A stretch of DNA of 64,000 nucleotides from Lucinisca nassula (GCA_963580285.1 OY757021.1:95405221-95469220), one strand, 5' to 3'; shown: positions 19,888-32,045, counted from the first letter of the stretch. Translations and numbers: made by a program. The notes: generated by a model from the letters alone, not told the origin.

Positions 19888-20185
19888 GTTGGTTAATTTG
19901 AGGTTTAAAGTCCCCGTCAACACTGTAAAGGTCATTTTGGAGACGTTGCTTCCAATTTTGTGGGACTGTTACCCGACATTGAGATGAAATGACATCTCAA
20001 GCCCTGTCGCCCAATGAAACCAATAGGATTAATTAGCATGGACGGTCCGCCTCACATCGCGGTTCCTGGACAGGCTTAGATCCTCTAAGCGGTTTACCAG
20101 TACTAGTGTGCGGGCCAGATTCAGCTCTGCGTGGAAGCATCATGCAGCCCATATATTTCTTCAAGACCCTATGGGCAGGGGCCAA
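19888..20185 (-). mobile_element. SINE-like element D
   Basis: Reverse copy: gaggtttaaagtccccgtca to ccctatgggcaggggc. 11-bp duplication ccttaatacag (19877-19887 and 20186-20196). Confidence 0.75.
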
Positions 20186-20439
20186 CCTTAATACAGATAT
20201 GTTTTTAATGGAGAAATGATCAAAACTATTTCAGTTACCATTAAATTTGTTAACTGGTGTTTTAAGTCATTACATGGCTCCTGATAAGGAGAATTGATGA
20301 AGATGATTAACTCATTATTTTCCTTATTTCTGTTTAAAACATATGTTGTGGGTACTTCTTATAGTCAGCTTCATTAGGCATTACAAACTAGTATTCACTG
20401 CATTATGTTTTACGGAGAAACAAGAAAACTTATCTTAAA

Positions 20440-20662
20440 GGGGAATGGTTACACCTCAGGGGAGACAAGAAGTATTTTTGTCTCCTTTGTCAATAGGGGT
20501 CAACTCTTAAAGGAAAGAATTTGCTCCTGAGGAGCAAATTCTTTCCTTTAAGTGTAGACCCCTTTTTCCCTGGTACACAGTTTACAGATAAGCAAACAGG
20601 AAGTCTCGAAACTTGTCTCCCTTTGAAAAATGTTAAAAAAATGTGCCAGGTGTTCTTATTTC
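20440..20662. mobile_element. Hairpin MITE F5 (ctcctgaggag centre)
   Basis: aaggggaatggttacacctc to ggtgttcttatttccctt, perfect stem aaaggaaagaatttgctcct and inverse. Confidence 0.7.
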
Positions 20663-21159
20663 CCTTTAATTATCCTCATTATCTGATGCTGTGCATTTTA
20701 TCATATTATATAAACATTTTTGTATCCATTATTTGAAATCCTTGTGAAGTCAAATCATTTCATTAGTAACAAATTTTGGCAGAAGGGAGAAGGGAACCTG
20801 ACAGGGAACTTTGTTGTCTTTGTTCATGAATAACATAACTGACATTATCACATATACAGTATACATTCATCTTCTGACATTGAATTTTTTTTGGTCATAT
20901 GTAGTAAAAAGGAGAAAAAAGAATCTAACATGGGTGTAAGAGGTGTCCAGTGGCTGTATCCAATAATGAAATTGGCAGAAAAAAGCTCGAGAATGGTTTC
21001 TTACGCCTTAGTTTGTAAAAATAGTTCTTTATAGAAGGGTTGTGATGATTTAAAGATTTCACAAGATTTCAGAATGTAAGTGCCATGACTGGGTGTATAT
21101 TGAGTTGAGTAAATTCTAAGAAGGAGAGGTAATTAAGGACATTTACAGTGGACCAGTAT
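20663..21159. other. No gene seen
   Basis: AT-rich, no recognised repeat or coding signal. Confidence 0.5.
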
Positions 21160-21403
21160 ATGGGCCCCATCAAGCTATTTTAATACTTATCGCCTATGCG
21201 AGCAGCGAAGGTTCAGGCGAGCCTGCGCATCCACGCAGTCTCACCAGAACCTTCACTGCTCGCTCATACAAGCTGTGAATCAAGAGGAACCTTTAGACAG
21301 AAAGCCATATCCCTGGCCCCTCTGAATGGCTGGGCATGCACAGTTAAAATTTGTCATGACGGAATGCTCGAAGACACAAATTCGCTTGGTGGGGCTCACA
21401 TGT
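21160..21403. mobile_element. CpG-rich MITE F6, inverted
   Basis: tatgggccccatcaagctat to ttcgcttggtggggctcaca, opposite orientation to the other two copies. Confidence 0.65.
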
Positions 21404-21464
21404 AAACTCTGGCTTAATGGGCTTAGCTCTTGATAAGGAGGAATAATAAGGATAATTTACCCTT

Positions 21465-21682
21465 TTTGTAGCAAATGGAATCTTCCTCCTTATATATGGC
21501 AGGAGTCCATTTAAAAATTTAGGGGGGTCAGGTTGTGTTTTCTTCAAAATTTAATCAGAAAATGGCTGAATGTTTTGCAAACAGTGCAGGCCCAGATCAG
21601 ACGCCGCATTCTGCGGCGTCTGATCTGGGCCTGCACTGTTTGCAAATTACCCGTTTTGGGGTATCTGGTGCTAAATGGGTTA
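21465..21682 (+). mobile_element. MITE F8 (gcaggcccagatcag palindrome)
   Basis: accctttttgtagcaaatgg at left, gctaaatgggttaa at right, perfect stem cagtgcaggcccagatcaga and inverse around ccgcattctgcgg. Relatives or fragments are at 45137-45392, 44440-44540, 14770-14870, 13950-14010, 39415-39500 and 50640-50745. Confidence 0.65.
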
Positions 21683-22269
21683 AGGGATTATCTTCCTTAT
21701 TTCTCAATAAAAACATATGTTAAGGGTACTTGTTAGAATTGCCTCATTGAGGCATTAATCATTAATAATATTATGATGCTATTGACAAAAAATAAGGAAG
21801 GATAATTACCTCTTAGTTACCATACTGATCCTAAGTGTTGGGACAGATAGGTCTTAGCAAACAATGCAGACCTAGAGCAGTCTGATCAGGGTCTTCACTG
21901 TTTGCCATTTTGTCTGCACCTTTTAGACACCTTGCTGGATCGCGAAACAAATTTGTTAATAATTTAGGAGAATTACAGCAAGTCCTAAAGATATCTGAAT
22001 TTTTAAGATTTTATGACATCTTTACTACTCCTCCTGATCTTGAAATGTATATGATTAGAATGTTGTGAAATTACTCTTGATGGACCATTCTAATGAGATG
22101 GTGTACAACTAAATCTAAAAATCCTGGGCAATATGTGAAGACTGATCAGCCTATGTACCTGAGCAGTTTTCCTAGTCTTCGATGCTATTACGATGATTCA
22201 CCTGTGAGGCCAAGTGCTTTTTTCCTATTTAAAAAAAAAACACAAAAAAAACCCAGACATTTTGGTGAA

Positions 22270-22830
22270 AAGTTATGATAGTTTGCTCATTTTTACTGCA
22301 AACATAGGTTGAGGGTGCTCATTATAACCGCCTCATTGAGGCGGTTCTAATGAGTACCCACAACCTATTAATTGAAGCAGAAATATGGAAGATAATGTAT
22401 AACCCCATAAACCACACTTTTAGAATGTTGTGAAATTACTCTTGATGGACCATTCTAATGAGATGGTGTACAACTAAATCTAAAAATCCTGGGCAATATG
22501 TGAAGACTGATCAACCTATGTATCTGAGCAGTTTTCCCAGTCTATGATGTCATTACGATGATACATCTGTGAGGCAAAGTGCTTTTTTTCCTATTTAAAA
22601 AAAACAAAAAAAAAAAAACAGACATTTTGGTGAAAAGTTGCGATATTTTGCTTAGTTTTACTGCAAACATAGGTTGAGGGTGCTCATTAGAACCGCTTCA
22701 TTGAGGCGGTTCTAATGAGTACCCACAACCAATTAATTGAAGCAGAAATATGGAAAATAATTTATAACCCCATAAACCACACTTTTCCCTGTATAAAGTG
22801 GGGGATTACAGGGGTATTCATTTTCATTAC
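22270..22830. repeat. Two tandem copies of a hairpin unit with the GCCTCATTGAGGC core
   Basis: The sequence 22062-22419 (gttgtgaaattactcttgat, ctgggcaatatgtgaagact, core hairpin, gataatgtataaccccataa) is repeated at 22428-22785 with few changes, giving a duplicated block of about 360 bp. Each has arms gggtgctcattagaaccgc and inverse. Confidence 0.75.
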
Positions 22831-22986
22831 ACAGAAGTGTAACTTGATGTTGACATGATCCTTTGGAAGATGCTGTGCGATGCAAAGGAATATAGGCAAA
22901 TATTCAGTGCTGATCTGGGTCGTGTTGCGGATTAGGCAGATAGGTTTTATTGTTCTCTATCTCTCATGTAAAAGCTCTGCTTCAGT

Positions 22987-23677
22987 TTAACCCTTGTCCT
23001 GCTGAATATTTTAATCTGCCACACCCACTACTGATTATCAACCAATCAGATTACTTGATTCAAATTATTGCAACAAATTCACAATCCGAATGACAATTCT
23101 AACACAGCGCACTTATATAGGCAATGCAAAATAACTGTGTTTTATTCTGCAACAAATCACAGCTCGAAGAGCGTGACATGTAACGTCATTAAAAATTGCA
23201 AATTTATGACGTCACTAGTCGATTTTCTTGACTTTAGACGGTGTAATGTCATTTTCTCGCATCGAAAACGTTAGAAAAGGATATAAATGCATGTGTTTCA
23301 GTCGATAATTTTAGCGGGATTTCTTCTAACAATGGCGAAAAGTTGTGAGATTTTGAAGGAAACAACAACATTATTGCCGATTTTCAGCGTGTTAGAATCG
23401 AAATAGATCAGCTCTAGGCAGTGATTTGTTGGGTAATAAATCACAGTTTGTCAGTCAGTTGTAAGTAGACAAATCACGCGCGCTACGCGCTCGTGATTTG
23501 TCTACTTTACAACTGACCTCCAAACTATGATTTATTACACAACAAATCACAGCTAGAGCTGATCTATTTCTTAAACAATGTAGATCCTGATCAGATGGCT
23601 TCTTCAGAAGCCATCTGATCTGGATCTACATTGTTTCAAAGATAAGGCATATCCGGGTTCTGCATGGCAAGGGTTAA
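22987..23677 (+). mobile_element. piggyBac-like MITE split by a 480-bp insertion
   Basis: The left part, 22987 to about 23090, and the right part, from about 23573 to 23677, together make one ordinary copy; the break falls just before the aaacaatgtagatcc stem. The ends are TTAACCCTTGTCCTGCTG and GGCAAGGGTTAA. Confidence 0.8.
23091..23572. mobile_element. Unclassified insertion in a MITE, with a CGCG hairpin
   Basis: About 480 bp lie between the two halves of the MITE at 22987-23677. It contains three forms of caaatcacagct / agctgtgattt and a large inverted repeat (about 23407-23570) around the centre gcgcgctacgcgctcg. It also has tgacgtcac (CRE-like) near 23208. No transposase or clear terminal repeats were found. 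Confidence 0.55.
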
Positions 23678-23932
23678 TGTGAGCTGAACATTTCAAAAGT
23701 GTTGTGACATTTAATTTTATCTTGAATTTTCTCGTACTTCAGAAACATTTGTTTGTGATGCCCTTCATGTTTTAGTCATCATACTTGTATTTTTTTGTAC
23801 ATAATACCTTTTAAGTCAAAAGATTATTTATATATATTGTATTTATTTTGTATAAATTTTGTACAGTCATTTGTTTTCAGTAGTTTAGTTTATACAGTAT
23901 TTAGTTTATAAACACATTTTAGATATATACAC

Positions 23933-24269
23933 CACAATCTCTTTATAACACTAATGTTGGGGTCCAAAGTTAAACCATGTTATTTGCTGCACAACTGTAA
24001 GGACAAGCCATGTTATTATGAAGTGTTGTGGACAGGTTCTGGTGTACACCACAACCGCATTATAACACAGTTCATTATAACATGGTTTTGGATACAACAC
24101 GGTTTCAAGATGGATCCCAAAAATGTATAGATTATATAGAAAAATGACCATAAATGGTCATTTTTCTATATAATCTATACATTTTTGTTTGGATATAACA
24201 CGGTTGTTTAACTAACACAGTCTCTGTTTTGGACCCCATTAATAGTATTATAAAGAGGTTGTGGTGTGT
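23933..24269. mobile_element. Two adjacent hairpin MITEs F2
   Basis: A short diverged copy (about 23933-24048) abuts a full copy (about 24049-24269) with acaccacaaccgcattataa and aaagaggttgtggtgt ends and the gaccataaatggtc stem. Confidence 0.65.
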
Positions 24270-24451
24270 TTAGTTTATAAACACATTCAGATATAGACTG
24301 GTTGGCCTCAATGACCTAGGACCTAGTCGTTAAAGAGCTTCAGCTCTTCAACTTTTTGTCTTGTTGTGCTTCTGTAGGTTCACGTCTGGCTTATCACCTT
24401 GTCACAGGTTTGAGCCCAGGTTTTGCTTTGGAATGGGAAGCGTTTTACTGC

Positions 24452-24664
24452 TTAACCCTTGACCTGCTTAATATTTATATATGCCACACCCACCACCGCT
24501 TATCAACCAATCAGATTTCTTGATGCAAATCATTGCAACAAATTCATAAACTGAATGACAAACAATGAAGATCCTGATCAGATGGCTTCTTCAGAAGCCA
24601 TCTGATCTGGATCTACATTGTTTGAAAGATTAGGCATATCAGGGCTCAGCAGGACAAGGGTTAA
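24452..24664 (+). mobile_element. piggyBac-like MITE
   Basis: TTAACCCTTGACCTGCTT to CAGCAGGACAAGGGTTAA with an intact central hairpin. It is of the 'gcatatc' subfamily, like 10104 and 30987. Confidence 0.8.
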
Positions 24665-24784
24665 GGTAGGTAAAATACCAATAAAATTTAATGAGATGTT
24701 CTTTTTCTATTGTGAAATGGAGCTGTGTGCTGTTAATTGAAAATAACTGTTTCCGTACTTTTTTATCGTGATTAACTTAAGTAG

Positions 24785-24880
24785 CTTCCGAGGTGTGATT
24801 AAGCTACTCATCTTATAAACCAGGGGTCATCAATTCAATTCCTGGCTTCTTGAGACTTTTGTAGGAGTCTTTAATTCCAT
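24785..24880 (-). mobile_element. tRNA-derived SINE A, head fragment
   Basis: agcttccgaggtgtgattaa, cttataaaccaggggtcat and ttgagacttttgtaggag match the head of the SINE A family in reverse; the rest is lost. Confidence 0.55.
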
Positions 24881-24966
24881 TAACATCTACAAGACAAATT
24901 TTTCCTGTGGAGAAGAGAGGGCTGATTGTCCATTTTATAATCACTCGTAATTTTTCTTGTTTTTTT

Positions 24967-27900
24967 AGCTCACCTGTCACGTAGTGACAAGGTGAGCTTT
25001 TGTGATCACTTTTCGTCCGTCGTCCGTCGTCAGTGCGTGCGTGTGTGCGTGCGTGTGTGTGTGTGTGTGCGTAAACTTTTTCTTCAAATGACATCTCCTC
25101 CTAAACCACTGATCGGATTTTGACCAAACTTCACAGCAATGATCCTTAGGTGGTCCCCTTTCAAAATTCTTCAAATGGTTCCGGTCCATTGCACATCTGG
25201 GTCACAGGAGCTAAAAATAGATTTTTTAAACGAAAACTTTAAAAATCTTCTTCTCTGAAACCACAAGGCCCAGATCTTTGATATTTGGTATGAAGCTTTA
25301 TCTAGTGAACCTCTATCAAGATTGTTCAAATAATAGCCCTGGGGGCCAAAATGCCCCCGCCCCAGGGGCCTTTGGTTTTACATAGGCTTATATAGGGAAA
25401 AATCATTAAAAAATCTTCTTCTCTGAAACTACAAGGCCCAGGTCTTTAATATTTGGTGTGAAGCTTTACCTGGTGGACCTCTACTAAGATCGTTCAAATT
25501 ATAGCCTTGGGGCTAAAAATGCCCCCGCCCCGGAAGGCCTTTGGTTTTACATAGGCTTATACAGGGAAAATCTTTAAAAATCTTCTTCTCTGAAACTGCA
25601 AGGCCCAGATCTTTGATATTTGGTGTGAAGCTTCATCTAGTGGACCTCTACCAAGATTGTTCAAATTATAGCCCTGAGGGCCAAAATTCCCCCGCCCCGG
25701 GGGCCTATGGTTTTACATAGGCTTATATAGGGAAAATCATTAAAAAATCTTCTTCTCTGAAACCGCAAGACCCAGATCTTTGATATTTGGTGTGAAGCTT
25801 CATCTAGTGGACCTCTACCAAGATTGTTCAAATTATAGCCCTGGGGGCCAAAATGCCACCGTCCCGGGGGCCTATGGTTTTACATAAGCTTATATAGGGA
25901 AAATCATTAAAAAATCTCTTCTCTGAAACCGCAAGGCCCAGATCTTTGATATTTGGTGTGAAGCTTCATCTAGTGGACCTCTACCAAGATTGTTCAAATT
26001 ATAGCCCTGAGGGCCAAAAATGCCCCCACCCCGGGGGCCTTTGTTATTACAGAGGCTTATACAGGGAAAATCTTTAAAAATCTTCTTCTGAATACGAAAG
26101 GCCCAGATCTTTGATATTTGGTGTGAAGCTTCATCTAGTGGACCTCTACCAAGATTGTTCAAATTATAGCCCTGGGGGCCAAAATGCCCCCGCCCCGGGG
26201 GCCTATGGTTTTACATAGACTTATATAGGGAAAATCATTAAAAAATCGTCTTCTCTGAAACCACAAGGCCCAGGTCTTTAATATATGGTGTGAGGCTTCA
26301 CCTGATGGACCTTAACTAAGATTGTTCAAATTATAGCCTTGGGGCCAAAAATGCCCCCGCCCCGGAAGGCCTTTGGTTTTACATAGGCTTCTACAGGGAA
26401 AATCTTTAAAAATCTTCTTCTCTGAAACTGCAAGGCCCAGATCTTTGATATTTGGTGTGAAGCTTAATCTAGTGGACCTCTACCATGACTGTTCAAATTA
26501 TAGCCCTGAGGGCCAAAATGCCCCCCGCCCTTTTATGGTTATCCCCCGCCGAAGGCGGAGGGATATAGTTTTGGCGTTGTCCGTCCGTCCGTCCGTCCAT
26601 CCGTCCTTCTGTCCGTCCGTCTTTCCGTCCCTCCGTCCGTCACACTTTTTTGTCCGGAACCGTTTCTCAGCAACTATTGCATGGAATTAAATGAAACTTG
26701 AAATAAATATGTATTGTTATGCTGTGGTGATGCACGCGCAATTTTTTTTCGGATTGACTTTTTACATCCAGAGTTATGGCCCCTTGAATGATTGAAATTC
26801 TGGATTTTTCGTCGTCTCACTTTGTCCGGAACCGTTTCTCAGCAACTATTGCATGGAATTGAATGAAAATTGAAATAAATATGTATTATTATGCTGCAGT
26901 GATGCACGCTCAATTTTTTTTCGGATTGACTTTTTACATCCAGAGTTATGGCCCCTTAAATGATTGAAATTCTGGATTTTTTCGTCATCTCACTTTGTCC
27001 GGAACTGTTTCTCAGCAACTATTGCATGGAATTAAATGAAACGTGAAATAAATATGTATTATTATGCTGCTGTGATGCACGCGCAATTTTTTTCTGGATT
27101 GACTTTTTACATCCAGAGTTATGGCCCCTTAAATGATCGAAATTCTGGATTTTTCGTAGTCTCACTTTGTCCGGAACCGTTTCTCAGCAACTATTGCATG
27201 GAATTAAATGAAACTTGAAATAAATATGTATTATTATGCTGTGGTGATGCACGCGCATTTTTTTTCCGGATTTACTTTTTACATCCAGAGTTATGGCCCC
27301 TTAAATGATTGTAATTCTGGATTTTTCGTCGTCTCACTTTTTTGTCGGGAACTGTTTCTCAGCAACTATTGCATGGAATTATATGAAACTTGAAATAAAT
27401 ATGTATTATTATGCTGTGGTGATGCACACACAAATTTTTTTCTGATTGACTTTTTACACCCAGAGTTATGGCCCCTTAAATGATTAAAATTCTGGATTTT
27501 TCGTCGTCTCACTTTGTCTGGAACCGCTTTTCAGCAACTATTGCATGGAATAAAATGAAACTTGAAATAAATATGTATTATTATGCTGCCGTGATGCACG
27601 CGCAATTTTTTTTTCGGATTTACCTGGATTGACTTTTTTATCCAGAGTTATTTCCCCTTAAATGATTGAAATTGAGCAATTTTGTCTATTGGGTGATTAT
27701 ATCGGGTTTTTTTAATATTCGCGAATTTTATTTTGGTATCCTTGAAACCACATAACAGGTAAATAAACCTCAACTTTGACAGACAAGTTAATCTCTACTG
27801 ATAATTAGGTCAGTAGGTCAGGGTACAGCCTCTCATCCAGGGAGTAAATGTTCAGCGGGGCCCTTCCTCATTGTCTCTAGTTTGCTTCTTAGAACCATCC

Positions 27901-28847
27901 TCAATTTTGGCCAGATATATTTTCTTGCCATTCTACACGAAAAACCCATTCGGCGGGGGATATCAATTCAACGAATTTGCTTGTTTTACATAGGCTTATA
28001 AAGGGAAAATCATTAAAAAATCTTGTTCTCTGAAACGCAAGGGCCAGATCTTTGATATTTGGTGTGAAGCTTCATCTAGTGGACCTTTTCCAAGATTGTT
28101 CAAATTATAGCCCTGGGGGCCAAAATGCCCCCGTCCCGGGGGCCTATGGTTTTACATAGGCTTATATAGTGAAAATCATTAAAAAATCGTCTTCTCTGAA
28201 ACCACAAGGCCCAGGTCTTTAATATTTGGTATGAAGCTTCACCTGATGGACCTTAACTAAGATTGTTCAAATTATATCCTTGGGGCCAAAAATATCCCCA
28301 CTCCGGGGGCCTTTGGTTTTACATAGGCTTCTACAGGGAAAATCTTTACAAATCTTCTTCTCTGAAACCACAAGGCCCAGATCTTTGATATTTGGTGTGA
28401 AGCTACATCTAGTGGACCTCTTTCAAGATTGTGCAAATTATAGCCCTGGGGCCGAAAATGGCCCCACCCTTGGACCCTTTGGTTTTTCATAGCCTTATAT
28501 AGGGAAACCTTTAAAAATCTTCTTCTCTGAAACCACAAGGCCCAGGTCTTTGATATTTGGTAAGAAGCTTCACCTAGTGGACCTCTACCAAGATTGTTCA
28601 AATTATAGCCCTGGGGCCAAAAATGCCCCCCACCCCTGGGGCCTTTGGTTTTATGTAAGCTTATACATGGAAAATCTTTAAAAATCTTCTTCTCTGAATC
28701 CGCAAGGCCCAGGTCTTTGATATTTGGAATGAAGCTTCATCTAGTGGACCATTACCAAGTTTGTTCAAATTATAGCCCTTGGGCCTAGAATGTACTGGAG
28801 ACACTAATTCTCAGGTGAGCGATTCAGGGCCCTCTGGGCCCTCTTGT
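24967..28847 (-). mobile_element. HINE-like element, 167-bp monomers, carrying a nested element
   Basis: Left hairpin AGCTCACCTGTCACgtaGTGACAaGGTGAGCT (24967-24998), CCGTC and GT microsatellites, then monomers of about 167 bp (cttcttctctgaaa at 25247, 25415, 25582, 25749). Right end CAGGTGAGCG (28812) and palindrome AGGGCCCTCTGGGCCCT (28826-28842). The array is interrupted at 26541-27983 by another HINE-like element. Confidence 0.65.
26541..27983 (-). mobile_element. 1.44-kb HINE-like element nested in the 24967-28847 element
   Basis: It starts with hairpin ATCCCCCGCCgaaGGCGGAGGGAT, then a CCGT microsatellite, about six monomers of 172 bp (gtccggaac at 26652, 26824, 26997, 27169), a unique segment, and right end GGCGGGGGAT and gaatttgcttg. 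It breaks the host run ggtt/ttacataggc between T residues with no target duplication visible, as expected for Helitron-type insertion. A near-identical copy is at 41314-42752. The 60-aa open frames are repeat shadows. Confidence 0.7.
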
Positions 28848-28856
28848 GTTTTATAT

Positions 28857-30301
28857 TAGGATCACTTTTTGTCTGTCATCCGTGCGTAAACAATTTCTTT
28901 AAATGACATCTCCTCCTAAACCACTGATCGGATTTTGACCAAACTTCACAGGAATGATACTTAGGTGGACCCCTTTCAAAGTTGTTCAAATGGTTCTGGT
29001 CTGCTGCACATCAAGGTCACAGGGGCCAAAAATAGATTTTTTTAATGAAAACTTAAAAAATCTTCTTCTCTTTAACCACAAGGCCCAGGTCTTTGATATT
29101 TGGTATTAAGCTTCATCTACTGGACCCCTACCAAGATTGTTCAAATTATAGTGCTGGGGCCAAAAATGCCCCTGCCCTGGGGCCCTTTGGTTTTACATAG
29201 GATTATATAGGGAAAATCTTTAAAAATCTTCTTCTCTGAAACCGCAAGGCCCAGATCTTTGATATTTGGTATGAAGCTTCATCTAGTGGACCCCTACCAA
29301 GATTGTTCAAATTAGAGTGCTGGGGCCAAAAATGCCCCCGCCCCGGGGCCCTTTGGTTTTACATAGGATTATACAGAGAAAATCTTAAAAAATCTTCTTC
29401 TCTTAAACCGTAAGGCCCAGGTCTTTGATATATGGTATGAAGCCTCATCTAGAGGTCCCCTACCAAGATTGTTCAAATTATAGTGCTGGGGCCAAAAATG
29501 CCTCCGCTCCGGGGACCTTTGGTTTTACATAGGCTTATATAGGGAAAAAACTTTAAAAATCTTCTTCTCTGAAACCGCAAGGCCCAGGTCTTTGATATTT
29601 GGTATGAAACTTCATCTTGTGGACCTCTACCAAGATTGTTCAAATTATAGCCCTGGGGCCAAAAATGACCCCGCCCTGAGACCCTTTGGTTTTACATAGA
29701 CTATTAGAGGGAAATCTTTAAAAATCTTCTTCTCTGAAACTGCAAGGCCCATGTCTTTGATATTTGGTATTGAGCTTCGGCTAGTGGACCTCTACATAAA
29801 TTGTTCAATTATTGCCCTTGGCCCACAAATGCCCCCCGCCCCGGGCCCTTTGGTTTTAAATAGACTTATATAGAGAGAATCTTTGAAAATCTTCTTCTCT
29901 GAAACAGCAAGGCCCATGTCTTTGATACTTGTTGTGAACCTTCATCTAGTGGACCGCTATCAAGATTGTTTAAATTTTAGTCCTGAGGCCAAAAATGCCC
30001 CCGCCCTGTGGCCATTTGCGTTTACATAGGCTTATGTAGGGCATATCTTTAAAAAAATCTTCTTCTCTGAAACGGCAAGGCCCAGGTCTTTGGTATTTGG
30101 TGTGTAGCTTCATCTAGTGGACCTTTGCCAAGATTGTTCACATTATAGCCTTTGTTGATATTTGGTATGAAGCTTCACCTTTTTAGACCTCCCTTACATT
30201 ATGCACATTATAGCCCTGGGGTCAATAATGGCCCTCACTGGGGCCCACTTGTTACTCTATGGATCAGGTGAGCGATCCAGGGCCATCATGGCCCTCTTGT
30301 T
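28857..30301 (-). mobile_element. Second 167-bp-monomer HINE-like element, left hairpin missing
   Basis: It begins in the post-hairpin region (gatcactttttgtctgtcatcc), continues with about eight monomers like those of 24967-28847, and ends with CAGGTGAGCG (30265) and AGGGCCATCATGGCCCT (30279-30295). It directly abuts the neighbouring element, so the pair may come from unequal exchange. Confidence 0.6.
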
Positions 30302-30375
30302 TTTGTATGTTTCCTCTTCCTCTTGGTGTCAAGAGTGGGCTGCGTCTTGTGATTGTGGCTCCCTGGGTCTTTCTT

Positions 30376-30588
30376 TTAACCCTTATCTTGCTGTTCACCA
30401 CAACCCCTATCTTTGGAAACAGTGTAGATCCAGATCAGATGGCTTCTTCAGAAGCCATCTGATCAGGATCTACACTGTTTGACATTCAGTTTATGAATTT
30501 GTAGGAACAAATTACATGAAGAAATCTGATTGGTTCAAAGTCAGAAATGAGTGTGGCTTAACTGAATATTCAGCAAGAGAAGGATTAA
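30376..30588 (-). mobile_element. piggyBac-like MITE
   Basis: TTAACCCTTATCTTGCTG to CAGCAAGAGAAGGATTAA. The two overlapping open frames starting at 30201 and 30259 run through this palindrome and are not genes. Confidence 0.8.
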
Positions 30589-30804
30589 TTTTTTGTTTCT
30601 ACAGGTGGAAAAAATTAATGTCATGTTAGAATTTTAGTGATCTACTTCTTAATTAAAAAAATATCATTGTAAGAAAGACATAGTGTGTTTGATGACATTT
30701 TGTCTCCAAGAAAAACATACATTATACTCATGGCATATATATGTTTTTTTGTGTGTGTTTTTTTACATTAAAAAAAATGATCAAAATCATCACAATGTCA
30801 CACC

Positions 30805-30986
30805 TCTTCATAACATGGTTACAAGATGAATAGATTATACAGAAAGAAATGTCAAACCAAAAGATAGTCATCTTTCTGTATAATCTATACATGTACATTG
30901 CTGTTTGTGTATAGTACAGTTGTAAACTATCATGGTTTCTGCACCAAACCCCAGCAGTAGTGTTATAAAGAGGTTGTGGTGTACTG
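30805..30986. mobile_element. Hairpin MITE F2, diverged
   Basis: cacctcttcataacatggtt to gttataaagaggttgtggtg; stem tagattatacagaaaga / tctttctgtataatcta. Confidence 0.6.
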
Positions 30987-31199
30987 TTAACCCTTGTCCT
31001 GCTGAATATTTAAATATGTCACACCCACTACTGATTATCAGCCAATCAGATTACTTGATGCAAATTACTGCAACAAATTCATAAACTGGATGGCAAACAA
31101 TGAAGATCCTGATCAGATGGCTTCTTCAGAAGCCATCTGATCTGGATCTACATTGTTTCAAAGAAAAGGCATATCTGGGCTCAGCAGGACAAGGGTTAA
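30987..31199 (+). mobile_element. piggyBac-like MITE
   Basis: TTAACCCTTGTCCTGCTG to CAGCAGGACAAGGGTTAA; the ends are almost perfect inverted repeats and the TTAA is intact on both sides. Confidence 0.85.
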
Positions 31200-31481
31200 A
31201 ATTCATGCATATTTAGCCATGTCTGAACTTTTGACAGTTGTGCTCAAGTCTAGAGATCTGTATAGCTTGGCCTATCATACACACATTGTAAACAATGCAA
31301 AGAAATTCTACACTGTTTTTCTATGACATGTAAGTTGTTGTTTTAAAAAGTTATGTATATAGCTGTTACATGTTTTGTAGAAGTCTGCGTCCAGTTGTTC
31401 AAAGCATCATTACCTTAACCCATAACATGTCAATCACAACAATTTTCTACTTCATGATCTGCTGATAAAAAAGTCATTTTT

Positions 31482-31735
31482 GCAAACAGTGTGTACCCTG
31501 ATCAGACCACTCCACTGAGAGCAGTCTGACCAGGGTCTGCATGCAAACAGTGTGTACCCTGATCAGACTACTCCACTTGGAGCTGTCTGATCAGGGTCTG
31601 CAAACAAACAGTGTGTACCCTGATCAGAGTACTCCACTTGGAGCTGCCTGATCAGTGTCTGCATGCAAACAGTGTATACCCTGATCAGACTACTCCACTT
31701 GGAGCTGTCTGATCAGGGTCCACACTGTTTGAAAG
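31482..31735. repeat. Tandem array of four 61-bp palindromic units
   Basis: gcaaacagtgtgtaccctga restarts at 31482, 31543, about 31605 and 31665. Each unit is itself a hairpin (ctgatcagactac / gctgtctgatcag). It looks like local amplification of a MITE core. Confidence 0.8.
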
Positions 31736-31829
31736 TATGGAAAAACATGTTTGAAAAGTTTGCAAGAAGATGCAGCAGAAGACGGAAGTAGACAACATTT
31801 TCAAATGTAGTTTTCATGCCTTTTAAGTG

Positions 31830-32045
31830 TAACAAGCTAGTTAGTGGTCAAAACGTTAATTTTTCTAGCAAGTACCATGTCTAATGTAGAGGAATTTTTG
31901 CTGAAAAAATTTAAGTAGCTTTTGCATTTGCAAAAGCTACTTACATTTTTTTCAGCAAAAATATTAGCATATTGTCATATTAAATGAACACAGTTTTAAT
32001 GATATGATAACTAAGGACATCTTAGTTTTGAACACTGGAGCCAGT
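31830..32045. mobile_element. Hairpin MITE F3, partial
   Basis: caagctagttagtggtcaaa, stem gtagcttttgcatttgcaaa, and gttttgaacactggagcc. A detached left-end fragment (ccagttgttcaaagcatc) is at 31392. Confidence 0.55.

Noticed and set aside
24813..25189. Histidine/threonine-rich - strand proteins
   Set aside because: Translation of a GT/CCGT microsatellite in the HINE-like element.
27036..27393. 60-residue proteins repeated at 41805-42256
   Set aside because: The same peptide occurs because the 172-bp monomers and the whole element are duplicated; there is no start context or homologue.
31482..31735. CRISPR-like array
   Set aside because: The units are 61 bp with no unique spacers and are palindromes throughout; the genome is eukaryotic.
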